Shown one piece after another: positions 28,138 to 36,344 of a stretch of DNA of 60,572 nucleotides; within the stretch, counting starts at the first letter, position 1, and every line of letters begins with the position of its first letter. The stretch spans positions 1 through 60,572 of the forward strand of contig JAGAOU010000032.1 of assembly GCA_017623595.1 (NCBI GenBank), given 5' to 3'. This DNA is from Clostridia bacterium (GTDB lineage Bacteria > Bacillota > Clostridia > Oscillospirales > UBA644). Under the pieces are notes generated by a model that made no database searches, had not been told where the DNA came from, and worked only from the letters and a program-made list of their open reading frames with translations. Position numbers and translations under genes: made by a program.

Positions 28138-29248
28138 TGCTTTCGGTATTATTTTCGCAAACATTCATGACGAGGCTCTGCCTCAGCTGACCCGCAACCG
28201 CACCTTAGGTGCCGTGCCCCTGGGCGGCCGCTACCGTCTGATCGACTTTATTCTTTCCAATATGGTCAACTCGGGCATTACCTCCGTGGGTGTCATCGCC
28301 CGCAACAACTATCATTCCTTGGTCAACCATCTGGGCTCGGGGAAGGAATGGGACCTGTCCCGTAAATTCGGAGGTCTTACCATTTACCCGCCCTACAGTA
28401 CCGCAGGCGCAGGCCTTTACCACGGGCGCCTGGAGGCCATGAAGAACATTCTCAGTTATATCGTCCGCGCACGGGAAGAATATGCCGTGCTGGCAGACAG
28501 CAATATCATTCTCAATATCGACCTGGAAAAGGTTCTCGCATTCCATGAAGAAAACGATGCGGATATCACCTGTGTCTATCAGAACAAGGACCTCCACGAG
28601 CGCAATGCCCGTGATCGGGTTTTGTATGACGTAGACGAAAAGGGTCGCATCCGCGCCGTGCGCATTGACCCCCGCACCACAGAAGGCAACTGCCACAACT
28701 CTTTAGGTATTTGGGTTCTGAAAAAGGATCTGCTGGTGCGGATTCTGGACGACGCACAGGCAGAGGGCTCCCGTAGCTTTGAACGGGATGTTCTGGGCCG
28801 CAAGTGCGACGATTGGCGCATCCTCGGCTACGAGTTTGAAGGCTATGCAGCACAGATTCGTTCGGTCCCCGGATACTATGAAGCCGGGATGGACCTGCTG
28901 AATTCCGATATCCGAGCCGAACTTTTCCCCCGTCAGAGACCCATCTACACCCGTGTCCATGACGAAGCCCCCGCCCATTACGCACAGGATGCAAAGGTTA
29001 CGGGCTCGCTGGTGGCCAACGGATGCCGCATCGAAGGCACGGTGGAAAATTCTATCCTCGGTCGTGGCGTCTATGTGGCAAAGGGTGCCGTGGTACGCAA
29101 TTCCTTACTGATGCAAGGGGTCGCCGTATCGGAAGGCGCAAAGGTAGACTGTGCCATCATTGACAAAAACGCCTATATCGCTCCGGACCGCAACATTTCC
29201 GGCGCGCCCACCTACCCCATCGTAATCGAAAAAGGAAGTCGGGTCTAA
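28130..29248 (+). CDS. glgD: Glucose-1-phosphate adenylyltransferase, GlgD (regulatory-type) subunit
   Basis: The 372-residue protein is homologous to GlgC ([21 protein letters not shown]-terminal beta-helix) but lacks the GGxGxRL nucleotide loop; the N-terminus reads [20 protein letters not shown]. In Firmicutes, GlgD pairs with GlgC in a hetero-oligomer and modifies its activity without clear catalysis of its own. Overlap with glgC supports fixed stoichiometry. glgA follows after 25 bases. Confidence 0.95.
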   Translation: MSNAFGIIFANIHDEALPQLTRNRTLGAVPLGGRYRLIDFILSNMVNSGITSVGVIARNNYHSLVNHLGSGKEWDLSRKFGGLTIYPPYSTAGAGLYHGRLEAMKNILSYIVRAREEYAVLADSNIILNIDLEKVLAFHEENDADITCVYQNKDLHERNARDRVLYDVDEKGRIRAVRIDPRTTEGNCHNSLGIWVLKKDLLVRILDDAQAEGSRSFERDVLGRKCDDWRILGYEFEGYAAQIRSVPGYYEAGMDLLNSDIRAELFPRQRPIYTRVHDEAPAHYAQDAKVTGSLVANGCRIEGTVENSILGRGVYVAKGAVVRNSLLMQGVAVSEGAKVDCAIIDKNAYIAPDRNISGAPTYPIVIEKGSRV

Positions 29249-29273
29249 TCCCCCTCGGAAAGGAAATTGAACT

Positions 29274-30698
29274 ATGGCAAAGATCTTATTCACCGCCTCC
29301 GAAGCCTTCCCCTTCGCCGTTTCCGGCGGATTGGGCGACGTAATCGGTGCGTTGCCCAAGACCCTTGCAAAAATAAAGGAAAACGATATCCGCGTGGTGC
29401 TTCCCCTCTACGGGAAGGTCTCCGAAGACCTGCGCAAGGACATGGTGTTTCTGAAGAGCATCACCGTCCCCGTGGGCTGGAGAAATCAGTATTGCGGCAT
29501 TTACCGACTGGAAGCGGAGGGCGTCACCTGGTATTTTATCGACAATGAATACTACTTCAAGAGAGGCAGTCGCCTCTACGGAGACTATGACGACGGCGAG
29601 CGCTTCGCCTTCTTCTCCACCGCCTGTCTGGAAATTTTGCCCCACATCGGCTTTTATCCCGACATTCTCCATGCCCATGACTGGCACACCGCCCTCGTTC
29701 CCCTGCTCTATCGCACAAAATACGCCATGCTGCCCGAATACAAGGGTATCAAAACAGTATTTACCATCCATAATATTCAGTATCAGGGCAATTTTGATAT
29801 GGATCGCCACAACGATCTGTTCAACATTCCCACCCAAGGCGCTTATCTTGCCGAATACAACGGCGGGCTGAACCTGATGAAGGGTGCCATCGAAACGGCG
29901 GACAAGGTCTCCACCGTCTCCCCCACCTATGCGGAGGAGATTCTGTATGCCTATTACGCCCACGGACTGGAAGGAATCCTTTCCCGCAACAAGAGCAAGC
30001 TGACGGGGATTCTCAACGGCATCGACACGGTCCGTTACAACCCCATGACCGACAAGGCGCTGGCCCATCCCTTCTCCACCCGCACACCCGCCCAAAAGGT
30101 CAAAAACAAGCTGGATCTGCAAAAGGATCTGGGGCTGCCCGAAAACAAGGACATTCCCATGATCGGCATTATCTCCCGATTGGTCTCCCACAAGGGATTG
30201 GATCTGGTGCTCAGAGTCATTCACGACATTCTCCACCTGCCCCTGCAGTTTGTCATTCTCGGCACAGGCGATGCGGAATACGAAACGGCCCTGACCAACA
30301 TCCGCGAGCAATATCCCGATAAGATGTCGGTAACCATTGACTTCAACAGCAAGCTGGCCTCCCGCATCTACGGATCGGCGGATATCATCCTCATGCCCTC
30401 CCAAAGTGAGCCCTGCGGACTGGTGCAAATGGTAGCCTGCCGCTACGGCGCCGCCCCCATCGTTCGTCGCACGGGCGGATTGAAGGACTCTGTCTTCGAT
30501 GCCTCCCTGGGTGGCAACGGCTTTACCTTCGACAACTACAACGCCCATGAAATGCTGGCAGCCATCGAACGCGCCGTTACCCTGTACAAGGATAAAAAGG
30601 CATGGAGAACGCTGTTGCTCCGCACCCTCAAGTGCGACTTCTCCTGGGACGCCTCCGCAAAACAGTACATGGAAATGTACAACGAACTCCTCGGTTAA
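29274..30698 (+). CDS. glgA: Glycogen synthase (ADP-glucose, GT5)
   Basis: GlgA extends alpha-1,4 glucan from ADP-glucose. The 474-residue protein has both GT-B Rossmann lobes. Landmarks are PFAVSGGLGDVIGALPK, HAHDWHTALVPLLYR, GIISRLVSHKGLDL, and the C-terminal MPSQSEPCGLVQMVACRYG with catalytic Glu and the TGGL-type RRTGGLKDSV. In the N-terminal KxGGL motif the usual Lys is Val. Several clostridial GlgA proteins also lack this Lys, so activity is still likely. It ends before a GC-rich hairpin. Confidence 0.95.
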   Translation: MAKILFTASEAFPFAVSGGLGDVIGALPKTLAKIKENDIRVVLPLYGKVSEDLRKDMVFLKSITVPVGWRNQYCGIYRLEAEGVTWYFIDNEYYFKRGSRLYGDYDDGERFAFFSTACLEILPHIGFYPDILHAHDWHTALVPLLYRTKYAMLPEYKGIKTVFTIHNIQYQGNFDMDRHNDLFNIPTQGAYLAEYNGGLNLMKGAIETADKVSTVSPTYAEEILYAYYAHGLEGILSRNKSKLTGILNGIDTVRYNPMTDKALAHPFSTRTPAQKVKNKLDLQKDLGLPENKDIPMIGIISRLVSHKGLDLVLRVIHDILHLPLQFVILGTGDAEYETALTNIREQYPDKMSVTIDFNSKLASRIYGSADIILMPSQSEPCGLVQMVACRYGAAPIVRRTGGLKDSVFDASLGGNGFTFDNYNAHEMLAAIERAVTLYKDKKAWRTLLLRTLKCDFSWDASAKQYMEMYNELLG

Positions 30699-30716
30699 AA
30701 GAACCTTCATTCTACG

Positions 30717-30749
30717 GATCCGCCGCAGGCGTGTCTCCCGCGGCGGATC
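30717..30749 (+). terminator. GC-rich hairpin after glgA
   Basis: GATCCGCCGC and GCGGCGGATC form a 10-bp stem with a 13-base loop. No T-run follows, so it may only reduce read-through or stabilise the transcript before glgP. Confidence 0.5.
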
Positions 30750-30807
30750 ACCTTATTGACACAAAGGATCGACCGATCCGGATGATTAAGCATATTAGGG
30801 CATTCCT

Positions 30808-30836
30808 TTGATAGGAAAATGTTTTCCCTGTATATA
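30808..30836 (+). promoter_or_regulatory. Promoter of glgP with a palindrome in its spacer
   Basis: TTGATA, 17 bases, TATATA. The spacer contains GGAAAA-TG-TTTTCC (30814-30827), a symmetrical site that a dimeric regulator could occupy. It suggests separate control of glycogen breakdown. Confidence 0.6.
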
Positions 30837-30864
30837 AAGATTCTCAGAAAGCAGGTATTCCCTC

Positions 30865-33306
30865 ATGAATAACCCCACCCTCACCGCTAAGGAATTGAAG
30901 CGGCGTATCAATGACAACCTCCTGCGCTACTATGGCACAGACCCCAAGGAGGCGGACATTGAGCAGATTTACAAGTGTGCCATCACCGTGGCGCGGGACG
31001 AAGCCGTCCGCAAGCGCCTGTCCTTCGAAAAGGAGGTCGAGGAAAAAGACGGAAAACATGTATATTACATGTGCATGGAATTCCTTTTGGGCAGAAGCCT
31101 GAAAAACTGCGTATTCTCTCTCTTCGGCGAAGAGGTCTTTGCCGAAGCCCTGAAATCTTATAAGCTCAAGCCTCAGGATCTCTATCGTCTTGAGCCCGAC
31201 GCGGGCTTAGGCAACGGCGGTCTGGGGCGTCTGGCGGCATGCTTCATGGAATCCATGGCATCCCGCAACTACCTTGCCACGGGTCACAGTATTTGTTATG
31301 AGCTGGGCATGTTCAAGCAGAAGATCGTGGACGGTTGGCAAACCGAACTGTCGGACAACTGGCTGCCTATGGGTGAGGTTTGGCTCTCCCCCCGTCTCGA
31401 CGAAGCGGTAGACGTCCCTCTGGGCGGCCACATCGAAGAATCCTGGGAAAACGGACGTCTTGTGATCCGTCACTACGGCGCCGACATCATTCGCGCCACG
31501 CCCTATGATCTGATGATCCCCGGCTATGACACGGAAGGGGTCAGCCGTCTGCGTCTGTGGAAGGCAACAGCCAAAAATCCCGTGGACATGAACCTCTTCT
31601 CTCAGGGGGATTATATCCGTGCCGCAGAGGAAAACACCAACGCCGAAATGATCTCCAAGATCCTTTACCCCCCCGACAATCACCTGCAGGGCAAGTCTCT
31701 GCGTCTACGTCAGCAGTATTTCCTGGTCTCCGCCGCCCTTCAGAACATCATCAAATCCCACTTGGCAAAATACGGCGACCTGAAGACGCTCCCCGAAAAG
31801 GCAGTCATTCACATCAACGACACCCACCCCTCCCTCTGTATTCCCGAGCTGATGCGCATCTTCGTCGACGAATGCGGCTACGGCCGGGATGAGTCCTGGG
31901 ACATCGTCTGCCGCACCATCAACTACACCAACCACACCGTCATGTCCGAGGCCCTGGAAACCTGGAACGAAGCAACCTTCCGATCCATCCTGCCCCGCAT
32001 CTACTCCATCGTCCATGAGATCAACCGCCGCTTCTGCGACGAAATGTTCCAAAGAACCAACGGAGACTGGGACAAAATCTCCCGCATGGCCATCCTTGCC
32101 AACAACTCCGTGCGCATGGCAAATCTTTCGGTCATCGGCTCCGACAAGGTCAACGGGGTGTCCGCCCTCCACAGTCAGATTCTGAAGGATCGGGTCTTCA
32201 AGGATTTCAACGACATCTATCCCAACAAGTTCACCAACGTGACCAACGGCATCGATCACCGCCGCTGGCTCTGCCAGTCCAACCCGGGACTGACCGACCT
32301 TCTGAAGGAATGCATCGGAGACGGATTCATCAACGATGCCTCCAAAATGGAGGATTTCCTCAAGTTCAAGGACGATGCCGCCGTGTTGGAACGCCTTCGC
32401 GCCATCAAAAAGGACAACAAAGAGCGCTTTGCCCGCTTCCTGAAGCGGGAGGGCTGTGAAATTCTGCCCGATCCCGACATCATGTTGGACGTTCAGGTTA
32501 AGCGTCTGCATGAATATAAGCGTCAGCTCCTCAACGCCCTTCACATCCTCTCCCTCTACCTGGATCTGAAGGACAATCCCAATACGGAATTCACCCCCCG
32601 TACCTTCCTCTTTGCCGCTAAGGCCGCGTCGGGCTACTATATGGCAAAGCGGATCATCATGTTCATCTCCTGCCTCGCCAAGATGATCAACAACGATCCC
32701 GAGGTGAACAAAAAGCTGCGGGTCATCTTCGCCGAAAACTACCGTGTCACCATGGCGGAATACCTGATGCCCGCCGCCGACATCTCCGAGCAGATTTCTC
32801 AAGCAGGCACAGAAGCCAGCGGTACGGGCAACATGAAGCTGATGATCAACGGCGCATTGACCGTGGGCACCCTGGACGGCGCCAATGTGGAAATTCACCG
32901 TGAAGTCGGAGACAAGAACATCTTCCTGTTCGGCCTTCGCACCGAGGAAGTTACCGACCTCTACCGTCGCGGCTACCGTCCTGCAGATTATTACAACTCC
33001 AATCCCCGTATTCGCCGCATCATTGACACCATGCGGGGCTATATCGCAGGGGAATCCTTCGCCGATCTGGCCGACAGTCTGGTGGCGGACAGCCGCTTCT
33101 CCGATCCCTATATGAATCTGGCCGACTTCGAATCCTACCGTCAGGTTCAGAGCGTGATCGGCAAGGAATACGCCGCCAATCCCGTGGGCTGGAACAAAAA
33201 ATCCCTTGTCAACATCGCAAAAGCGGGCTTCTTCTCCTCCGACCGCAGTATCAAGGACTATGCGGAGGGCATTTGGAATATGAAGCCTTTGGAGACAACG
33301 CTGTGA
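30865..33306 (+). CDS. glgP: Glycogen phosphorylase
   Basis: GlgP releases glucose-1-phosphate from glycogen with PLP as cofactor. The 813-residue protein is standard for the family. It has NDTHPSLCIPELMRI in the N-terminal half, and EASGTGNMKLMINGALTVGT in the C-terminal half with the PLP-binding Lys. The stop overlaps the GTG start of the amylase gene (GTGA), so degradation enzymes are translated together. Confidence 0.97.
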   Translation: MNNPTLTAKELKRRINDNLLRYYGTDPKEADIEQIYKCAITVARDEAVRKRLSFEKEVEEKDGKHVYYMCMEFLLGRSLKNCVFSLFGEEVFAEALKSYKLKPQDLYRLEPDAGLGNGGLGRLAACFMESMASRNYLATGHSICYELGMFKQKIVDGWQTELSDNWLPMGEVWLSPRLDEAVDVPLGGHIEESWENGRLVIRHYGADIIRATPYDLMIPGYDTEGVSRLRLWKATAKNPVDMNLFSQGDYIRAAEENTNAEMISKILYPPDNHLQGKSLRLRQQYFLVSAALQNIIKSHLAKYGDLKTLPEKAVIHINDTHPSLCIPELMRIFVDECGYGRDESWDIVCRTINYTNHTVMSEALETWNEATFRSILPRIYSIVHEINRRFCDEMFQRTNGDWDKISRMAILANNSVRMANLSVIGSDKVNGVSALHSQILKDRVFKDFNDIYPNKFTNVTNGIDHRRWLCQSNPGLTDLLKECIGDGFINDASKMEDFLKFKDDAAVLERLRAIKKDNKERFARFLKREGCEILPDPDIMLDVQVKRLHEYKRQLLNALHILSLYLDLKDNPNTEFTPRTFLFAAKAASGYYMAKRIIMFISCLAKMINNDPEVNKKLRVIFAENYRVTMAEYLMPAADISEQISQAGTEASGTGNMKLMINGALTVGTLDGANVEIHREVGDKNIFLFGLRTEEVTDLYRRGYRPADYYNSNPRIRRIIDTMRGYIAGESFADLADSLVADSRFSDPYMNLADFESYRQVQSVIGKEYAANPVGWNKKSLVNIAKAGFFSSDRSIKDYAEGIWNMKPLETTL

Positions 33307-35174
33307 TCCCCCCCATTCATGACAACCAAACGGAAATCCTCTTTGATTCCCGTGACCCTTTTTACAGATCCCCCACCGGAGCCGTACCTGCAGGTACGGC
33401 GATCGGTCTTTCTTTGCTGATTCCCAAGGGGGAGTGTCCCCTTTCGGTGACGGTATGGTTCGCAAAGGACGGAACACCCGCCAAAGAAACCGAGCTGGTA
33501 TTCACCGAAAATATCCGTCAGTATCAGCGGTGGACCGCCACCGTCACGCCCACCGAGGCGGGAGTTTATTGGTACACCTTCCGCATCAAAACGCCCAAAG
33601 GGGTGAAAATTTACGGAAGAGATCTCCGCAACCGCCCCGTCTGCGGACGGGAAAACCCCTCCGCATGGCAGATCACGTCCTACGATCCCACGCTGAAAGC
33701 GCCCAAGGGATGGGCAGGGGGCATGTTTTATCAGATCTTCCCCGACCGTTTTTATCGGGAAGGGGAACGGGTACGCCCCGCAGGCAAGGAATATGCCACC
33801 TTCCGCACCCCCGAAGAGCTTCCCACATGGAAGCGAGCCCCCAACGGAGATCTGGATACCACGGACTTTTTCGGAGGAAACCTGAAGGGGATCGAGAAAA
33901 AACTGGATTATCTCAAGGATCTCGGCGTCACCATCCTCTATCTGAATCCCATCTTTGAGGCCTACACAAATCACCGTTACGATACGGGAAATTACGAAAA
34001 GATCGACCCCTTTCTGGGTACGGAGGAGGATTTCCGCGCCCTCTGCACCCAAGCCCACGCCCGCGGCATCAAAATCATGCTGGACGGGGTCTTCAGCCAC
34101 ACGGGGGACAACAGTATCTATTTCAACCGTTACGGCGATTATCCCAACGTGGGGGCATATCAATCCAAAGAATCCCCCTACTATCCCTGGTTTAAGTTCA
34201 AAAAATGGCCCGATGACTACGAATCCTGGTGGGGAATCAAGCTTCATCCCGAGGTGGATGAGGAAAACCCCGATTATTTGGAATACATTACAGGGAAAAA
34301 CGGAATCCTACGCCGCTGGCTGCGGGCGGGCGCCGACGGATGGCGCTTTGACGTGGCAGACGAATTGCCCGACGGCTTTTTGGATGCGGCCCACAAGGCT
34401 ATTAAAGAGGAAAAGCCCGACGCTCTGTTTATTGGAGAGGTTTGGGAAGACGCCTCCAACAAAGAATCCTACGGCAAGCGCCGCCGCTATCTGCTGGGCG
34501 ACCAACTGGACAGCGTGATGAATTATGTGCTGAAGGATGCCATTTTAGCCTTTGTCCTCACGGGAGACAGCGACGAATTCGCCGAACGGATTCGGGGCTT
34601 GACCGAGAACTATCCCCCCTGCGCCCTGAATTGCGCCATGAACCTCATCGGCACCCACGATACCCCTCGGGTCCTGACCACTTTGACGGGGGTGGAGCTG
34701 CCAAAAGAACCCGCCGCTCAGGTGGCCATGACCTTCACCGAAGAGCAAAAAGCCGAAGCCATGGCACGGCTGAAGGTGGCGGACATTCTCATGTTCACCC
34801 TGCCCGGAATTCCTTCGGTCTACTACGGCGACGAGGCAGGCATGTGGGGCGGCCACGATCCGCTGAACCGCCGGTTTTATCCCTGGGGCAAGGAAAACAA
34901 GGATCTGCAAAAGCACATCCGCACCTTGGGGCATCTGCGAAAGAATTATCCCGTGCTGAAGGAAGGAACCACCGAAATCCTCTCTGCACGGCAGGGACTG
35001 GTCATTTTCCGCCGCAGAGACGGAATTCATCCCGATCTCACCGTGGCGGTCAACGCCTCACGGGAGGAACGGAACGTGGATTTGGGACACCCCCGCACCG
35101 ACCTGATCACCGGCAAACGCCTGACCGACAAAACCACCCTTCCCCCCATGTCCGCGATTGTATTGAAAAACTGA
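33303..35174 (+). CDS. GH13 alpha-amylase/neopullulanase-like enzyme
   Basis: The 623-residue enzyme hydrolyses alpha-1,4 (possibly also alpha-1,6) glucans and has no signal peptide, so it works on internal glycogen or maltodextrin. It has an N-terminal beta domain (about 1-120), then the barrel: DGVFSHTGDNS (region I), GWRFDVADE (nucleophile Asp), IGEVWED (acid Glu), and IGTHDTPR (region IV). The GTG at 33303 is preferred, with GGAG eight bases upstream and a four-base overlap with glgP. An in-frame TTG at 33273 would add ten residues. Confidence 0.92.
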   Translation: MIPPIHDNQTEILFDSRDPFYRSPTGAVPAGTAIGLSLLIPKGECPLSVTVWFAKDGTPAKETELVFTENIRQYQRWTATVTPTEAGVYWYTFRIKTPKGVKIYGRDLRNRPVCGRENPSAWQITSYDPTLKAPKGWAGGMFYQIFPDRFYREGERVRPAGKEYATFRTPEELPTWKRAPNGDLDTTDFFGGNLKGIEKKLDYLKDLGVTILYLNPIFEAYTNHRYDTGNYEKIDPFLGTEEDFRALCTQAHARGIKIMLDGVFSHTGDNSIYFNRYGDYPNVGAYQSKESPYYPWFKFKKWPDDYESWWGIKLHPEVDEENPDYLEYITGKNGILRRWLRAGADGWRFDVADELPDGFLDAAHKAIKEEKPDALFIGEVWEDASNKESYGKRRRYLLGDQLDSVMNYVLKDAILAFVLTGDSDEFAERIRGLTENYPPCALNCAMNLIGTHDTPRVLTTLTGVELPKEPAAQVAMTFTEEQKAEAMARLKVADILMFTLPGIPSVYYGDEAGMWGGHDPLNRRFYPWGKENKDLQKHIRTLGHLRKNYPVLKEGTTEILSARQGLVIFRRRDGIHPDLTVAVNASREERNVDLGHPRTDLITGKRLTDKTTLPPMSAIVLKN

Positions 35175-35184
35175 ACAGCACTCG

Positions 35185-35219
35185 GAGCGCACCCCTCAGG
35201 GGTGCGCTCTTTTGTTTTC
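35185..35219 (+). terminator. Terminator of the glycogen operon
   Basis: GAGCGCACCCC/GGGGTGCGCTC stem with a three-base loop, followed by TTTTGTTTT. A near-identical stem recurs at 36165-36188. Confidence 0.93.
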
Positions 35220-35253
35220 ATATTTTTTTTACAAAATGCACTTGTCTTGATTA

Positions 35254-35282
35254 TTGACAGAAAACTAAAAACATGATATAAT
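35254..35282 (+). promoter_or_regulatory. Consensus promoter of peptide module 1
   Basis: TTGACA, exactly 17 bases, TATAAT: a perfect sigma-A promoter. The predicted start site leaves only a few bases before the ribosome site at 35294-35301. Confidence 0.95.
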
Positions 35283-35310
35283 GAATATAATAGAAAGGAG
35301 GAATCTCATT

Positions 35311-35403
35311 ATGAAGCTGCTTTTTTCGATCAAACTACCATCCGTGCGGCTAACCCTATTGAAATTCTCCTTATGGAAGGATTGTATAGAGGCAAGTTTT
35401 TAA
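35311..35403 (+). CDS. 30-residue peptide, LLKFxLWKD family, copy 1
   Basis: The ORF begins with an ATG nine bases after AAAGGAGG and encodes a peptide starting MKLLFSIKLP, with core VRLTLLKFSLWKDCIEAS and stop TAA. The core could form a short basic amphipathic helix. The same core is encoded at 41219-41305. Over 18 aligned codons, eight are identical, six differ synonymously and four give similar residues, which indicates selection on the peptide. The terminator stem begins inside the stop codon, so a ribosome there would block it. It may be a leader peptide for the next gene or an independent small protein. I know of no named family. Confidence 0.75.
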   Translation: MKLLFSIKLPSVRLTLLKFSLWKDCIEASF

Positions 35404-35437
35404 GCGCACGGTCGAAAAATCGGCTGTGTGCTTTTTT
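35402..35437 (+). terminator. Terminator/attenuator overlapping the peptide 1 stop codon
   Basis: AAGCGCACGGTCGA pairs with TCGGCTGTGTGCTT (14 bp including three G-U pairs) around an AAAA loop, followed by TTTT. The 5' arm starts at the second base of TAA. It lies about 50 bases before the downstream gene. Confidence 0.88.
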
Positions 35438-35484
35438 ATTTCTGTTTCACAACATATCTAAAGTAGGTATTCGGAGGTGTTCAT

Positions 35485-36156
35485 ATGAAGGTCTATCAGA
35501 AACGAGCGTTTCTCTTACTGATTCCGATTTTTGTCCTCATTGTTGCTGGAACACTCTTTTTGAGAGGTATAGACAACACTCTGACGATGGAAGACCTTTC
35601 GGTGCTTGCAGAAGAAAATGCTCTGTCATCCAAAAAAGAGTATGTTCCTCCAACCTTCGGGGAAGATCGTCCGGTCGGAGGTCGTCCCGACGTAGAGTAT
35701 TTAAAATTGCTTCCGGAAGGGCTTTTGAATGAAGTGGAGATCACTTTGGATCCCGAGGAAGAGGAGATCGCCTTTGCCTTCCATCCCGAGGAAGGAAAGT
35801 TGATTTTGCTTTACAGCCAAGAGGACGACGCCATATGGAATGCCTCAAAAGAAAACAAGGAGGGGCTTCCCTTTCTGCTGGAATTGAAGGTAGACTACAA
35901 AAACCATTCGGAGTTAGCGGAACAAACGAGTCTGAAAGGAACGGTCACCGATTTCCGCATTATATCATGGAGTGATTATTACTACACAAAAGAACCCATG
36001 CAGGAATATCTGAGCAAGGAGCTAAATCCTTCGAGTTCTATACAATCCCAACCCTGCTACGGAACCTATTCCAAAGACGGCTTTTCCATCGCGAACATGG
36101 GATACAACCCCGTCGGATTCCAAGAAACCTTCAAGCGTTTTGGTATTGATTTTTAA
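35485..36156 (+). CDS. Membrane-anchored protein of unknown function
   Basis: I do not recognise this 223-residue protein. An N-terminal helix (MKVYQKRAFLLLIPIFVLIVAGTLFL) anchors it, with the rest outside the cell and acidic (DPEEEEIAFAFHPEEGKL). There is no lipobox Cys. A GGAGG-type site precedes the ATG. It is downstream of peptide module 1, with no other promoter visible in the 48-base gap after the terminator, so its expression probably depends on read-through. It shows no similarity I can see to the gene downstream of peptide module 2. Confidence 0.75.
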   Translation: MKVYQKRAFLLLIPIFVLIVAGTLFLRGIDNTLTMEDLSVLAEENALSSKKEYVPPTFGEDRPVGGRPDVEYLKLLPEGLLNEVEITLDPEEEEIAFAFHPEEGKLILLYSQEDDAIWNASKENKEGLPFLLELKVDYKNHSELAEQTSLKGTVTDFRIISWSDYYYTKEPMQEYLSKELNPSSSIQSQPCYGTYSKDGFSIANMGYNPVGFQETFKRFGIDF

Positions 36157-36164
36157 GCACAAGA

Positions 36165-36188
36165 GAGCGCACCCCGCGGGGTGCGCTC
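36165..36188 (+). terminator. Hairpin after the membrane-anchored protein
   Basis: GAGCGCACCCCG/CGGGGTGCGCTC stem, almost the same as the one at 35185-35209. There is no T-run on the plus strand. The two copies bracket the peptide 1 cassette. Confidence 0.7.
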
Positions 36189-36247
36189 CTATTATGCCGC
36201 ACAACGAAAAGGCCCGAAATCTTTTTTTAACATTCGTGTGAAAAGCC

Positions 36248-36276
36248 TTGCATCTTTCGTGAAAATGTGGTATACT
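36248..36276 (+). promoter_or_regulatory. Promoter of the decarboxylase beta-subunit operon
   Basis: TTGCAT, 17 bases, TATACT, about 70 bases before the GTG start. Confidence 0.75.
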
Positions 36277-36344
36277 TTAAGTATAATGGAAGGATGTGGC
36301 CCTACCGAAAAGCGGGGCACAAGAAAAGAAAGAAGGAAACGCAA

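Noticed and set aside
31705-33477. 590-residue minus-strand frame opposite glgP
   Set aside because: glgP carries its PLP motif and full length; the antisense frame lacks domains.
35311-35403. Peptide 1 as SpoVM
   Set aside because: The size, an IKLP stretch and a KD ending resemble SpoVM, but copy 2 lacks IKLP and the conserved part (LLKFxLWKDxxEAS) has no SpoVM counterpart.
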